From Pseudomonadota bacterium (GTDB lineage Bacteria; Pseudomonadota; Alphaproteobacteria; Caulobacterales; Caulobacteraceae): a stretch of 64,000 bases of DNA. Position numbers and translations under genes: made by a program. The DNA lies in contig JAIUNU010000005.1 in assembly GCA_020161365.1 (NCBI GenBank), positions 1 through 64,000 on the forward strand. The letters are read 5' to 3'. Under the pieces are notes generated by a model. It was not told where the DNA came from, made no database searches, and worked only from the letters and a program-made list of their open reading frames with translations. The number at the start of each line of letters is the position of its first letter. Positions within the stretch are counted from its first letter, which is position 1. Positions 50,747 to 59,510 of this stretch are shown here, in pieces.

Positions 50747-53164
50747 TCACCAGGACAGGCCGGCGCGCACGAGCACGGCGGTCTTGTCCGACATGCCAAA
50801 GGCCATCAGGTCGGCGGGCTTGGGCGGCGGAGCCTTGGCCAGGGCGGGCCAGCCGTCGTGATGCTCCAGCGCGGCGACCTCGACCTGGCCGGAGCCGGCG
50901 ATGGTGAAGCTCAGGGTGATCCCGTTCGGATCGGGCGCGTGATAGGTCAGGCTCGACCACTGTCCGGGCTTGGCCGCCAAAGTGATCGGCCGACCGTTCA
51001 GGCGCGGCTGGCTGAGCGGAGCGCTGGGGCGAAGGCGGATCGTCACCTGCTCGGCGCCGGGCGCAGGGATCAGGCGGATCAGAAGGCGATCCTCGGCGCG
51101 GGTGACGGTCAGCTGCGGGCTGGCGACGGGGACCACCCGGGTCTCCGACATCCAGACCGGTTCACGCCAGAACGGCGCCAGGGCCTGCTGGCGCGGCTCG
51201 GATCCGCCGTCGTCGGGCAGGGTGGCGCGGGTCCAGCCATCGAGCCGCTTCAGGTCCGCGACCCGCCAGGCCTTGCCGCTCGAGAGGTCGGCGACGTGCA
51301 GGGCCTGGGTGATGGCTGGGCGGTCAGGTTCACCCCCCAGACGCGCGGCGTTGGCGATCAGGGCCGCGCCGACCAGCGCCATCACCCCGGCGGCGCGCCA
51401 GGCCCAGCGGGTGGCGGCGAAATCGTGGGCCAATGGTGAAAGCGCCGGGGCGGCCAGCATGGCGAACACGGCCAGCACGGCCGGCTCCATCAGGCCCACG
51501 CCCGCGAAGGTCCAGGCGCCCCAGGCGGCCAACTGGGCGGTCGACAGGATCGCCAGGAGGCCGACCACGGCAGTCAGCGCCATGGCGACCCGCTTGTCTC
51601 GCGTACCGCCGACGCCGATCACCAGCGCCGCGCCGAGGGCGGCCACCAGCAGCGGCCAGGTCAGCATCACCGTCGCGCCGGGGGCCAGGACCTGCGCGGC
51701 GACCGCCAGCAGCAGCACCACGACCATCCCTCCGATCCACGCGCCCAGCACCTCGGTGCGGAACCCGAGCGCAAGGGCCGCCAGCACGCTGGCCGCCAGC
51801 CCAAGGCCGAGCCCCACGGGGTCGAAGCCGCCGATCAGACTGCAGGCGCCGCCCAGGATCAGCGCGACGACGGCCGGGATGATTCGCCGAGCGCCTCTGG
51901 CTTGGGCGGTGGCGACGCCCAGTCCGGTCGCGGCCGCCAGCAGCCCCGCGCCCCACAGCAAGAAGTCGAAGCGAGTCAGCAGGCCGTAATAGCGCTGCGC
52001 GCCGTCGATCATCAGGAGACGTCCGACCAGATGCAGCACGAGGCCCGCGCTGGCGGCGGTCAGCAGCAGGCCCGCCGCGCCGCGGGCGATTTCCCAACCG
52101 GTCGCCCCGCGTCCCGCCAGGGCGCGCCAGGCCGAGAAGCCGACCAGGGCGGCTGCGATCACCAGCAGCGCCCACCCCACCACTGGCGGGTAGCGGATCA
52201 TGAACAGGCCCAGGACGTCGGAATAGATGGCGTTCTCGGTCTTGGCCGGCAGGGTCGGCGCGTTGGCCAGGGCCAGCACCGTGGGCAGCACCTGATCGCC
52301 CATGTGCTGCAGGCTCCCGCGTTGCAGATGGTCGGGTCGAGCCAGCGGCGTGTGATAGGCGAGCTGATTGTCGATGAAGGCCAGGTTCAGGCCCGGCAGG
52401 CCCTTGTTCACCGCATGGGTGAAGTCGGTGTCGTTGGGCATCTTCTCGTAGACCGTGGACGCCATCGAGTTGCCGGACGCCCCCTTGGCCTCACGGGCGA
52501 AGAGGCCGACCAGCGCACCGTTGCCCGGCCCGGTCTGGAACATCGCCGCGCGACCGGCGTCGCCGCGCGCCTCCATGTTCACCACGAGGCCTACGCGCGA
52601 CAGACTGGGGTCGCGGGAGAAGAAGGCGTCCGCGCCCAGCAGGCCCGCTTCCTCGGCGTCCGTGAACAGGAAGATCACGTCCCGGGCGTGCGGGCCGCTG
52701 GCCTTCAGGGCGCGAGCGATCTCCAGAGCCGCGGCGGTTCCCGAGGCGTCGTCGGCGGCGCCGGGCGAATTATGCACCGAGTCATAATGGCTCATGACCA
52801 GGATCGCCGGCAGGGTGCGATCGCGGCCCGGCAACACGCCGACCAGGTTCTGCACCGCCGCCACGCCGAGGGCCCGGCCGTCCCGTCCATAAGGCCAGAA
52901 CCCCTCCCCGGGGCGGACCGAAACCTCCAGGCGCAGCTCGTTGATCCGCCCCAGCAGATAGTCTCGAACCCTGACGATCTCGGCGGAGCCGGTGGGGTGC
53001 GGCCTTTGCGCGATCGCCGCGATGTCGGCCATGGCGCGATCGGCGGAGAAGGCGGTGGCGGGCGCGCTGACGGGCGCCGGCGCAGGCGGGCGCTGGCTCA
53101 GCGCGCCGAGGATGAGCCCCAGCGCCAGGCAGATCCAGAATCCGAGGAAGCGAACGGTCTTCAT
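50747..53164 (-). CDS. M28 metallopeptidase with multi-helix membrane domain
   Basis: An 805-aa protein. An N-terminal anchor (FLGFWICLALGLILGALS) is followed by a periplasmic M28 zinc peptidase domain (about 60-300) with the ligands in MSHYDSVHNSPGAADDASG, the base in FTDAEEAGLLG, VVNMEARGDAG, and the last His in AYHTPLARPDH. Then come about nine membrane helices (about 345-610) and a C-terminal beta domain of about 190 residues. The layout resembles eukaryotic ERMP1/Fxna-type peptidases. It ends 4 bp from the convergent CoA-ligase gene. Confidence 0.87.
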   Translation of the reverse strand: MKTVRFLGFWICLALGLILGALSQRPPAPAPVSAPATAFSADRAMADIAAIAQRPHPTGSAEIVRVRDYLLGRINELRLEVSVRPGEGFWPYGRDGRALGVAAVQNLVGVLPGRDRTLPAILVMSHYDSVHNSPGAADDASGTAAALEIARALKASGPHARDVIFLFTDAEEAGLLGADAFFSRDPSLSRVGLVVNMEARGDAGRAAMFQTGPGNGALVGLFAREAKGASGNSMASTVYEKMPNDTDFTHAVNKGLPGLNLAFIDNQLAYHTPLARPDHLQRGSLQHMGDQVLPTVLALANAPTLPAKTENAIYSDVLGLFMIRYPPVVGWALLVIAAALVGFSAWRALAGRGATGWEIARGAAGLLLTAASAGLVLHLVGRLLMIDGAQRYYGLLTRFDFLLWGAGLLAAATGLGVATAQARGARRIIPAVVALILGGACSLIGGFDPVGLGLGLAASVLAALALGFRTEVLGAWIGGMVVVLLLAVAAQVLAPGATVMLTWPLLVAALGAALVIGVGGTRDKRVAMALTAVVGLLAILSTAQLAAWGAWTFAGVGLMEPAVLAVFAMLAAPALSPLAHDFAATRWAWRAAGVMALVGAALIANAARLGGEPDRPAITQALHVADLSSGKAWRVADLKRLDGWTRATLPDDGGSEPRQQALAPFWREPVWMSETRVVPVASPQLTVTRAEDRLLIRLIPAPGAEQVTIRLRPSAPLSQPRLNGRPITLAAKPGQWSSLTYHAPDPNGITLSFTIAGSGQVEVAALEHHDGWPALAKAPPPKPADLMAFGMSDKTAVLVRAGLSW

Positions 53165-53249
53165 CGGCGTGTCTCCGCGCCCGAAAGCGAATCTCTCGGG
53201 CCATGCTGCGGTGATACGCGCCGAACCGGAACCCCTCCGCCCAAGGAAA

Positions 53250-53278
53250 AAGGGCGACCCGCCAGGCGGATCGCCCTT
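53250..53278 (-). terminator. Rho-independent terminator after the TonB receptor
   Basis: 53250-53263 pairs with 53265-53278 with one mismatch. On the minus strand the stem is followed by a TTTTT run, the strongest classical terminator in the window. Confidence 0.8.
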
Positions 53279-53333
53279 CCTCTTCCGAAAGCCGGCGGCG
53301 CGCTGGGCGCCGCCGGTCCCCCTCCCGGTAGAC

Positions 53334-55847
53334 CTAGAACTTCGAGCGCAGGGTGACGCCGTAGGTGCGCGGCGCGCCGAGGAACGCGTTGTACGTGATC
53401 GTATCCAGAGCCGCATTGTAGGTCTTCTGCGTGGCGCTCAGACCCGAGGAGCCTTGCAGCGGGCCATTGAACGCCACCTGCATGTACTTCTCGTTGAAGA
53501 GGTTCTGGCCCCAGAGTTCCACAGTCCAGCGCTCGTCCTCGGAGCCAAGGCCGACGCGACCGTTCACGACCGTGTAGCCCTTCTGGACCTTCGGCGGGAA
53601 CAGGTCGGAGCCCGTATTGTACTTCGAGGAGTACTTCGCGCCGATATTGAAGCGCGCCTTCAGGTTGTCACCGACCGAGGTTTCGTAGGTGAGCGAGCCC
53701 GAGCCCGAATACTTCGGCGCCAGAGACAGGTTGCTGCCGGGCAGAAGCGCCAGGGCGTTGCCCGGGTCGTTCGGGATCGGCTGCTTGCCGTACTTGGTGT
53801 CGGCGTAGGTGAAGCCGCTCTGGATGACCAGGCCGCGCACCGGCGTGAACCACATGAAGTCGGCGTCGATACCCTTCGACGTCACTTCGGGGATGGAGCG
53901 CACCACGAACGACGTACCCAGGAAGGTGTTCAGCTGGAAGTCGGTGAACTTCTGCTGGAAGAGGCTGAGGTTCAACAGGACGGTGCGGTTGAACAGGGTG
54001 TTCTTCATGCCCAGTTCGTAGCTATCCACGAACTCGGCCGGGAACGAGGTGTCGTAGATCGGCACCACGCCCGGACCGCCCGAGGGCAGGCCGTTAGACG
54101 ACTGGGTGCGGTCCAGGTTGAAGCCGCCGCCCTTATAGCCGCGCGCGAACGAGGCGTAGGTGAAGACCTCGGGCGAGAAGCGGTACGAGGCCTTGATCGT
54201 GCCGCTCCACTCCTTGTCCGTGCGCTCCTGATTGGTGCCGCGGCCGTTGAACAGCGGATTGGCCCAGGGGAGGCAGAGATTGCCGACGATGGTCGGGGTC
54301 GCCGCAGCGCCCACGATCCCGGCGATACGCGCCTGACCCGCAGGCGAGAGCGCCGTGCCGCAGCCGACACCGCCGTCGCTGTTGGTTTGGAAGGTCGCCA
54401 GGTCCTTCTTCTCAACGGTGTAGCGGAGGCCGGCGGTGATTTCGAACGCGTCGGTCACGTGCCAGGTGTCGTTGGTGAACAGAGCCACCGTCTTGGCCCG
54501 TTGATCATAACGGTCATAGAGGCCCTGTCCGGGCGTGAACGAGGTGTTCGGCGCGCGGTTCAGGAGCAGCGCAATAAAGTTCGGAACCCCGCCCGGCGCG
54601 ACCGAGCCCGACAGCAGGCGCCCCAGATACTGTTCGTACTGGTTGCCGAAGAGGAAGTTGGCGCGGTTCTCGAGGCGTTCGTCGGCCAGGAACGCACCGA
54701 CCATCCAGTCGAACTTGTCCGACTTGCCCGCCAGACGCAGTTCCTGGCTGTAGGTCGTGAACTGCGAGTAGTTCGTGCCGTCCTTGTTGCGGTAGGTGAT
54801 GTCGGCGGTCGTGAAATCGGAGTCCTGGCCGTTGTCGGTGCGCCACTGGCGGATCGCCGAGATGCTGGTCAGGGTGCCGATCGGCAGGTCGATGTCGCCC
54901 TGCAGCGAGACGCCCTTGTCTTCGATCTTGGCGGGCGCGCCGCGGTTCGAATAGGCGACGCGCTTGTAGGGATCGGCGGTCGTCGCCACCGGCGTGGCTT
55001 CACCCGAGACCAGCGCGAGGAGGCCGGCCGTCGGACCGGTGCGGATCTGGACGGCGCCGCAGCAGTTCTCGTCGCGACGGCTGTAGTCGGCGATGAAGCG
55101 GAAGGTGGCGTTGTCGTCGGGCACGAACAGCAGTTGGCCGCGGACGGTGTAGAAGTTCTGGTCGGCGTCCTGCTTGCGGCTGGACGGACCCTTGCCCACC
55201 ACCACGTCGTTGTAGCCGTCGCGCTCCCGCGCGGCGAAGTACAGGCGGCCGGCCATCTTGTCGCCCATCAAGGGGCCGGTGACCGAGGCGGAGACGCCCT
55301 TGGCGTCGTAGTTGCCCAGCGTGACTTCGGCGTTGGCGCCGAAGCCGAACTCCGGCTCCTTGGTGACGACGTTGATGACGCCGGCCGAGGTGTTCTTGCC
55401 GAAAAGGGTTCCCTGCGGCCCCTTCAGCACTTCGATGCGCTCCATTTCGCCCAGGTCACCGAAGCCGACTCCGTTGCGGGGGCGATAGACGCCGTCGATC
55501 ACCACGCCGACCGAGCTTTCCAGGCCGGGGTTGTCGCCGACGGTGCCGACGCCGCGAACGCGGGCGGTGGTCGAGGCTTCCGACGAGGTCGAAGTCACGG
55601 TCAGGCCGGGGGTCAGGATCGTCAGATCCTTGATGTCCTTGACGCCGGTGTCTTGCAGCAGCTTGGCGCCGACGGCGGTGACCACCACCGGAACGTCCTG
55701 CAGGTTCTGTTCCCGCTTCTGGGCGGTGACGATGATGCTGTCGACAGTCTGGGCGTCACTCGTTTGAGCCTGCGCGGCGCTCGTGGCGCCAAGACCGGCG
55801 AGGACAACAGCGGACGCAGTGCCGCAAAGCACCTGGGAAAAGCGCAT
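53334..55847 (-). CDS. TonB-dependent outer-membrane receptor
   Basis: An 837-aa receptor. The signal peptide ends near AAQAQ (about residue 28). A TonB-box-like VDSIIVTAQKR is followed by the plug (VPVVVTAVGAKLLQDTGVKD, VVIDGVYRPRNGVG, VLKGPQGTLFGKNTSAGVIN) and a barrel ending in the aromatic VTLRSKF. It is followed by a terminator and is apparently monocistronic. Sequence type resembles receptors for siderophores, sugars or aromatic compounds; no ligand can be assigned. Confidence 0.92.
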   Translation of the reverse strand: MRFSQVLCGTASAVVLAGLGATSAAQAQTSDAQTVDSIIVTAQKREQNLQDVPVVVTAVGAKLLQDTGVKDIKDLTILTPGLTVTSTSSEASTTARVRGVGTVGDNPGLESSVGVVIDGVYRPRNGVGFGDLGEMERIEVLKGPQGTLFGKNTSAGVINVVTKEPEFGFGANAEVTLGNYDAKGVSASVTGPLMGDKMAGRLYFAARERDGYNDVVVGKGPSSRKQDADQNFYTVRGQLLFVPDDNATFRFIADYSRRDENCCGAVQIRTGPTAGLLALVSGEATPVATTADPYKRVAYSNRGAPAKIEDKGVSLQGDIDLPIGTLTSISAIRQWRTDNGQDSDFTTADITYRNKDGTNYSQFTTYSQELRLAGKSDKFDWMVGAFLADERLENRANFLFGNQYEQYLGRLLSGSVAPGGVPNFIALLLNRAPNTSFTPGQGLYDRYDQRAKTVALFTNDTWHVTDAFEITAGLRYTVEKKDLATFQTNSDGGVGCGTALSPAGQARIAGIVGAAATPTIVGNLCLPWANPLFNGRGTNQERTDKEWSGTIKASYRFSPEVFTYASFARGYKGGGFNLDRTQSSNGLPSGGPGVVPIYDTSFPAEFVDSYELGMKNTLFNRTVLLNLSLFQQKFTDFQLNTFLGTSFVVRSIPEVTSKGIDADFMWFTPVRGLVIQSGFTYADTKYGKQPIPNDPGNALALLPGSNLSLAPKYSGSGSLTYETSVGDNLKARFNIGAKYSSKYNTGSDLFPPKVQKGYTVVNGRVGLGSEDERWTVELWGQNLFNEKYMQVAFNGPLQGSSGLSATQKTYNAALDTITYNAFLGAPRTYGVTLRSKF

Positions 55848-55911
55848 TTCCTACCTCGGTTCATTGGCCGAAAGCGCTTGCCCGCCTCCGGCTTGTTTTT
55901 CGTTGTTCCGC

Positions 55912-55925
55912 CGAACGATTGTTCG
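55912..55925. promoter_or_regulatory. CGAAC-GATT-GTTCG palindrome upstream of the receptor
   Basis: A perfect 14-bp inverted repeat 65 bp before the receptor start, in a region richer in T and A. It may be an operator; no regulator gene is adjacent. The rest of 55848-56093 shows only this and the divergent selO leader. Confidence 0.4.
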
Positions 55926-56093
55926 AATGGATAAGCGTAGGGTTAGGCGCCGTACGGTGTCTCGGCAAGTGAAATCCCTTGTAATGTAGGGTTCCGAGAC
56001 GCTCTGTTGCTGGGAAGCGACAGCGTTCCTTGGGCGTCATCGAAATTCGAAAGGGGGTTGCGCGGACTGGGCTCCGGTCTCATCTGGCCCCCT

Positions 56094-57518
56094 ATGACCG
56101 CGTTGGCCGCCTACCGCCCCGATCCCCGATTCCAGTCCCTGGGCGAGGCGTTCGCCGACCCGGTCGCCCCAGCGGACTTTCCAGAGCTCATCCTGCGCTT
56201 CCGAAACGACCGCGCGGCGCACGTCGTGGGGCTGGACGGCCTCGATGACGAAGCCTGGCTGAGACATTTTGGCCGCTTCGAGCCGCTGCCGGACAACCAG
56301 TCCACGCCCCTGGCCATGCGGTATCACGGCCACCAGTTCCGGGTGTACAATCCCGAGCTGGGAGACGGCCGAGGCTTCCTGTTCGCTCAGCTGCGCGAGG
56401 CGGGAACCGATCGGCTGCTGGACCTGGCGACCAAGGGATCGGGTCAGACGCCCTGGTCACGGGCCGGCGACGGGCGGCTGACGCTCAAGGGCGGTGTCCG
56501 CGAGATTCTGGCGGCGAGCTACCTGGAGGCCTTGGGCGTTCCCACCTCGCGCGCCTTCTCGCTGGTCGAGACGGGCGAAGCCTTGATCCGGGGTGACGAG
56601 CCCAGCCCCACACGCTCGGCGGTGCTCACCCGGCTGTCGCACAGCCATATCCGCTTTGGGACCTTCCAACGCCTGGCCTATTTCGACCGGCGGGACCTGA
56701 TGATCCGGCTGGTCGACCATGTGGTGGAGACCTACTACCCTCAGCTGGCCGATCAGCCCGATCGACCGGCGGCGCTGATGCACGCCACGGTCCAGGCCAG
56801 CGCGTATCTGCTGTCGCGTTGGATGGCGGCGGGCTTCGTGCACGGTGTGCTCAACACCGACAACATGGTCGTCACGGGCGAAAGCTTCGACTACGGGCCC
56901 TGGCGATTCCTGCCGCGCAACGATCCCAATTTCGTCGCGGCCTATTTCGACCATGCCGGTCTCTATAGCTTCGGTCGACAGCCGGAGGCGGTGTTCTGGA
57001 ACCTGCAGCAACTGGCCGGATGCCTGAGCCTGGTGACCGAACAGGTCTCGCTGCTGGACCCCTTGAACAGCTTTTCAGACGCCTATCGCACGGCCTTGCG
57101 CGGCGCGATGCTGCAAAGGCTGGGCCTCAAGAGCCAGGGCGCTGACCGCGACCTGGACCTGGTCAACGCCGCGTTCCGCGCCTTGGCCGCCGGCGGCGAT
57201 GACCTCCGCTGGGAACCGTTCTTCTTCGACTGGTTCTGCGGCGAGGCGTCGGCCGAGCGCGCGTTGCGAGGGCCGCGGGCCGCGCTTTACGACAGCGAGG
57301 CCTTCCGCGATTTCCGGCGCAGGCTGGAGGAGGCTGCGCCCGAACGTCCGGAACGATTGATGGACCCGGTTTTCCAGCGCCAAGAGCCGGAGGAGCTGCT
57401 CGTCGACGAGGTTGAAGCCCTGTGGTCGCCGATTGCGGAGTCCGACGACTGGGCGCCGCTGCAAGGCAAGCTTGCTCGGATCGAGGCCGCGCGAACGGCT
57501 TACGGCCTGGTGGCTTGA
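56094..57518 (+). CDS. selO: Protein adenylyltransferase SelO (YdiU/UPF0061 family)
   Basis: A 474-aa pseudokinase-fold enzyme that transfers AMP to Ser/Thr/Tyr of proteins, linked to redox stress. Conserved parts are LAMRYHGHQFRVYNPELGDG, RGFLFAQLREAG, LDLATKGSGQTPWSRAGDGR, LTLKGGVREILAASYLEALG, FVHGVLNTDNMVVTGESFDY and GPWRFLPRNDPNF. The catalytic Asp/Asn set (NTDNM, DYGP) is intact. ATG 56094 matches the family's N-terminus; upstream codons to 56007 are not conserved-looking and no good binding site is present. Confidence 0.9.
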   Translation: MTALAAYRPDPRFQSLGEAFADPVAPADFPELILRFRNDRAAHVVGLDGLDDEAWLRHFGRFEPLPDNQSTPLAMRYHGHQFRVYNPELGDGRGFLFAQLREAGTDRLLDLATKGSGQTPWSRAGDGRLTLKGGVREILAASYLEALGVPTSRAFSLVETGEALIRGDEPSPTRSAVLTRLSHSHIRFGTFQRLAYFDRRDLMIRLVDHVVETYYPQLADQPDRPAALMHATVQASAYLLSRWMAAGFVHGVLNTDNMVVTGESFDYGPWRFLPRNDPNFVAAYFDHAGLYSFGRQPEAVFWNLQQLAGCLSLVTEQVSLLDPLNSFSDAYRTALRGAMLQRLGLKSQGADRDLDLVNAAFRALAAGGDDLRWEPFFFDWFCGEASAERALRGPRAALYDSEAFRDFRRRLEEAAPERPERLMDPVFQRQEPEELLVDEVEALWSPIAESDDWAPLQGKLARIEAARTAYGLVA

Positions 57519-57636
57519 ACGGACAAGAAAGCCGCCGACTGAATTTTTTCATTCGAGCGCGGAACAACCGTCAAGGTTCCGTCTTACAACCGTGACAGAT
57601 TGTCAGCAGATGACACGCTGCGTGGAGACCTATCCG

Positions 57637-57762
57637 ATGCGCATTTTTCAACCGATCATGCTGGTCTGCGCCGTAGCGATGTCTTTTGTCGGCGCCCTGG
57701 GGCTTCCCGGCTGCGCCCGAGCGATCGGCGAGTGCCTGCGCGACCGCCCCGAAGCGGCCTAA
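57637..57762 (+). CDS. Small exported or membrane peptide, 41 aa
   Basis: From ATG 57637 the product reads MRIFQPIMLVCAVAMSFVGA, then LGLPGCARAIGECLRDRPEAA, so a hydrophobic leader and a short tail with two cysteines. GGAGA lies 8 bp upstream. VGALGLPGC is not a strict lipobox, so it is either a cleaved secreted peptide or a single-span membrane peptide. No family is recognised. Confidence 0.5.
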   Translation: MRIFQPIMLVCAVAMSFVGALGLPGCARAIGECLRDRPEAA

Positions 57763-57765
57763 GCT

Positions 57766-58542
57766 TTACGCGCTGAGCGCGAATCGGGCCTCGCCTCGTT
57801 CGTCGAGCACGGCGCGACGGGGGACGATCGGGAAGACCATCAAGAACGTCTCCAGAAAACGCCAGGTCTGGTGATCATGGTCGAGGTGGTGGGTCAGCAG
57901 GCCGATCGGCTCGTCCCACGCTCCGGTCGTGCGTCTGTGTTCCAGCAATCGGCGCATTCGCATCAGGAATTTCCACCGCCCGCGAAACCGGGCGCCGCCC
58001 TTCCAGCGCAAGACGTCCAGGTGCGCGTCAACGCGCGGAACCGTGTCGGTCTCTTTCATGGCCTCATCAAAGGCCGAGATCGCGCTCAGGGCCGAGCCCG
58101 GCAGCGCCCCGAGCAATTGGCGGGACAGATTGTTCCACGGCGGAACGAACAGGGTCGGCATGGCGCCGGCCTCATGAAAGGCCGTGACGGTGGCGTCGAG
58201 CCGTTCACGGACTTCCTCGACCGTATCGCTGTCGATGATCTCGCCAAAGCCCGCGCCCTCGGGCTGGCGGTTGACATGCGTGAAGCCATGAACGGCGATT
58301 TCGACAGGGGGGTCTTCGCTGACGCGCCGCACCAGCTGCGCCAGCTCGGGACCGGCGATCGCCGCGAGGGTCAGCGGCGCGTTGTGACGGCGCGAGAGAT
58401 CCAGCAACCGCTCCAGCGCCCCCGTTGGCGCTCGGGCGTCATCGTCGCGCCACCAGATGATCGGCGCGTGACCCGCTTTGGACCAAAGGTCCAGCTCCGG
58501 GCCAAGGATCAGGCGAAAGGCGAGCGGCAGGCGCGCGGGCAT
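57766..58542 (-). CDS. Polysaccharide deacetylase-like protein
   Basis: A 258-aa protein of the NodB-like barrel fold. IIWWRDDDARAPTGALERLL supplies the metal/base aspartates, VEIAVHGFTHVNRQPEGAGF the metal histidines, and PTLFVPPWNNLSRQLL the arginine-region equivalent. LLTHHLDHDHQTWRFLETFL gives the last conserved histidine. It lies 6 bp downstream of a GT2 glycosyltransferase, so it probably edits or recognises N-acetylated surface sugars. Confidence 0.8.
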   Translation of the reverse strand: MPARLPLAFRLILGPELDLWSKAGHAPIIWWRDDDARAPTGALERLLDLSRRHNAPLTLAAIAGPELAQLVRRVSEDPPVEIAVHGFTHVNRQPEGAGFGEIIDSDTVEEVRERLDATVTAFHEAGAMPTLFVPPWNNLSRQLLGALPGSALSAISAFDEAMKETDTVPRVDAHLDVLRWKGGARFRGRWKFLMRMRRLLEHRRTTGAWDEPIGLLTHHLDHDHQTWRFLETFLMVFPIVPRRAVLDERGEARFALSA

Positions 58543-58548
58543 TGACGG

Positions 58549-59388
58549 CTACCGCGCGGCCGCCTCGGCGCGCTGCAACGGGACAGAGACCGCCGAAGGC
58601 GCCGGCGCTACGGCGGTGGTTCCCCGCCTCCGTTGGCGCAGGATCTCGCGCGCCCGCAGGTTCGAGAGGATCGGATAAAGTCCAGCCATCAGTGAGATCA
58701 GGAACCCGAGATCGCCTTCGCGATAGCCTTTACGCGACACGTAGCACTTGAAGAAGCGCCGCACCCCGCGGAAGGCGTCGTTGGGTATGCTCTTGATCGC
58801 CCCGGCGTCCGCCAGATCCTGCGCCCGGAGCGCCGTGTAGCGCGACAGGCGGGCGAACATGTCGGCGATGTCTTCATCGACCATGTGCCGTAGCGGTTCG
58901 TTCAGCCGACCGCCGAAGGCGCCGTCGAGCCGCGCGCCCGGATGGACGCGTTCGCTTTTCCACGACTTGACGCCGCGCCGGAACAGGCGCGCCGCCGAGG
59001 AGGTGCCAAACGAGCCCCCCCAGCCGTGCCGGACCAGTTGATCGCCGACATAGTTGTCGATCGGGACCTGGTACCAGTCGGCGGCGTTGGGGCGCGCGAT
59101 GGTTTCACGAACTTCTCGGGCGAAGGCGGGACTGACGCCTTCGTCGGCGTCGAGTTCCAGGATCCAATCGCCCGTGCAGTGCGCCAGACCGGCGTGCTTG
59201 CGGGGGCCCTCGACCGGGAAGATGCCGGAGACGACCTTTGCGCCATACTGACGTGCGACGGCTTCGGTGCCGTCGGTGCAACGGTCAGCGACGACGACGA
59301 TTTCGTCGCAGAAGGAAAGCGCCGAGAGGCAGGCGTGAAGGCGCTGCTCCTCGTTGTGCGCGCAGATGAGCGCTGAAAGCCTGGTCAT
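58549..59388 (-). CDS. Family 2 glycosyltransferase (WaaE/LgtF-like)
   Basis: A 279-aa glycosyltransferase acting at the inner membrane on lipopolysaccharide core or another surface glycan. It begins LSALICAHNEEQRLHACLSA and has VVADRCTDGTEAVARQYGAK and the DxD-like LELDADEGVSPAFAREV. The middle part YVSRKGYREGDLGFLISLMA is typical of the WaaE/KdtX group. ATG 59388 is chosen because the N-terminal GT-A strand starts there; the longer frame to 59658 has no such motif. The deacetylase-like gene follows in the same operon. Confidence 0.83.
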   Translation of the reverse strand: MTRLSALICAHNEEQRLHACLSALSFCDEIVVVADRCTDGTEAVARQYGAKVVSGIFPVEGPRKHAGLAHCTGDWILELDADEGVSPAFAREVRETIARPNAADWYQVPIDNYVGDQLVRHGWGGSFGTSSAARLFRRGVKSWKSERVHPGARLDGAFGGRLNEPLRHMVDEDIADMFARLSRYTALRAQDLADAGAIKSIPNDAFRGVRRFFKCYVSRKGYREGDLGFLISLMAGLYPILSNLRAREILRQRRRGTTAVAPAPSAVSVPLQRAEAAAR

Positions 59389-59510
59389 CACCAAATCCCG
59401 ACAGAGCGACCACGCCCCCGCATAGGTCTCGACGTAATGACGCCGCCGACCTGAAGCGCCCTCCGTCGGCGGAGCAAGAAAATCGCCAGCGGCCCCTGTC
59501 GCCGCCTCCG

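Noticed and set aside
52992..55934. 980-codon plus-strand open frame
   Set aside because: Antisense to a full TonB receptor with signal peptide and plug; the frame shows no motif.
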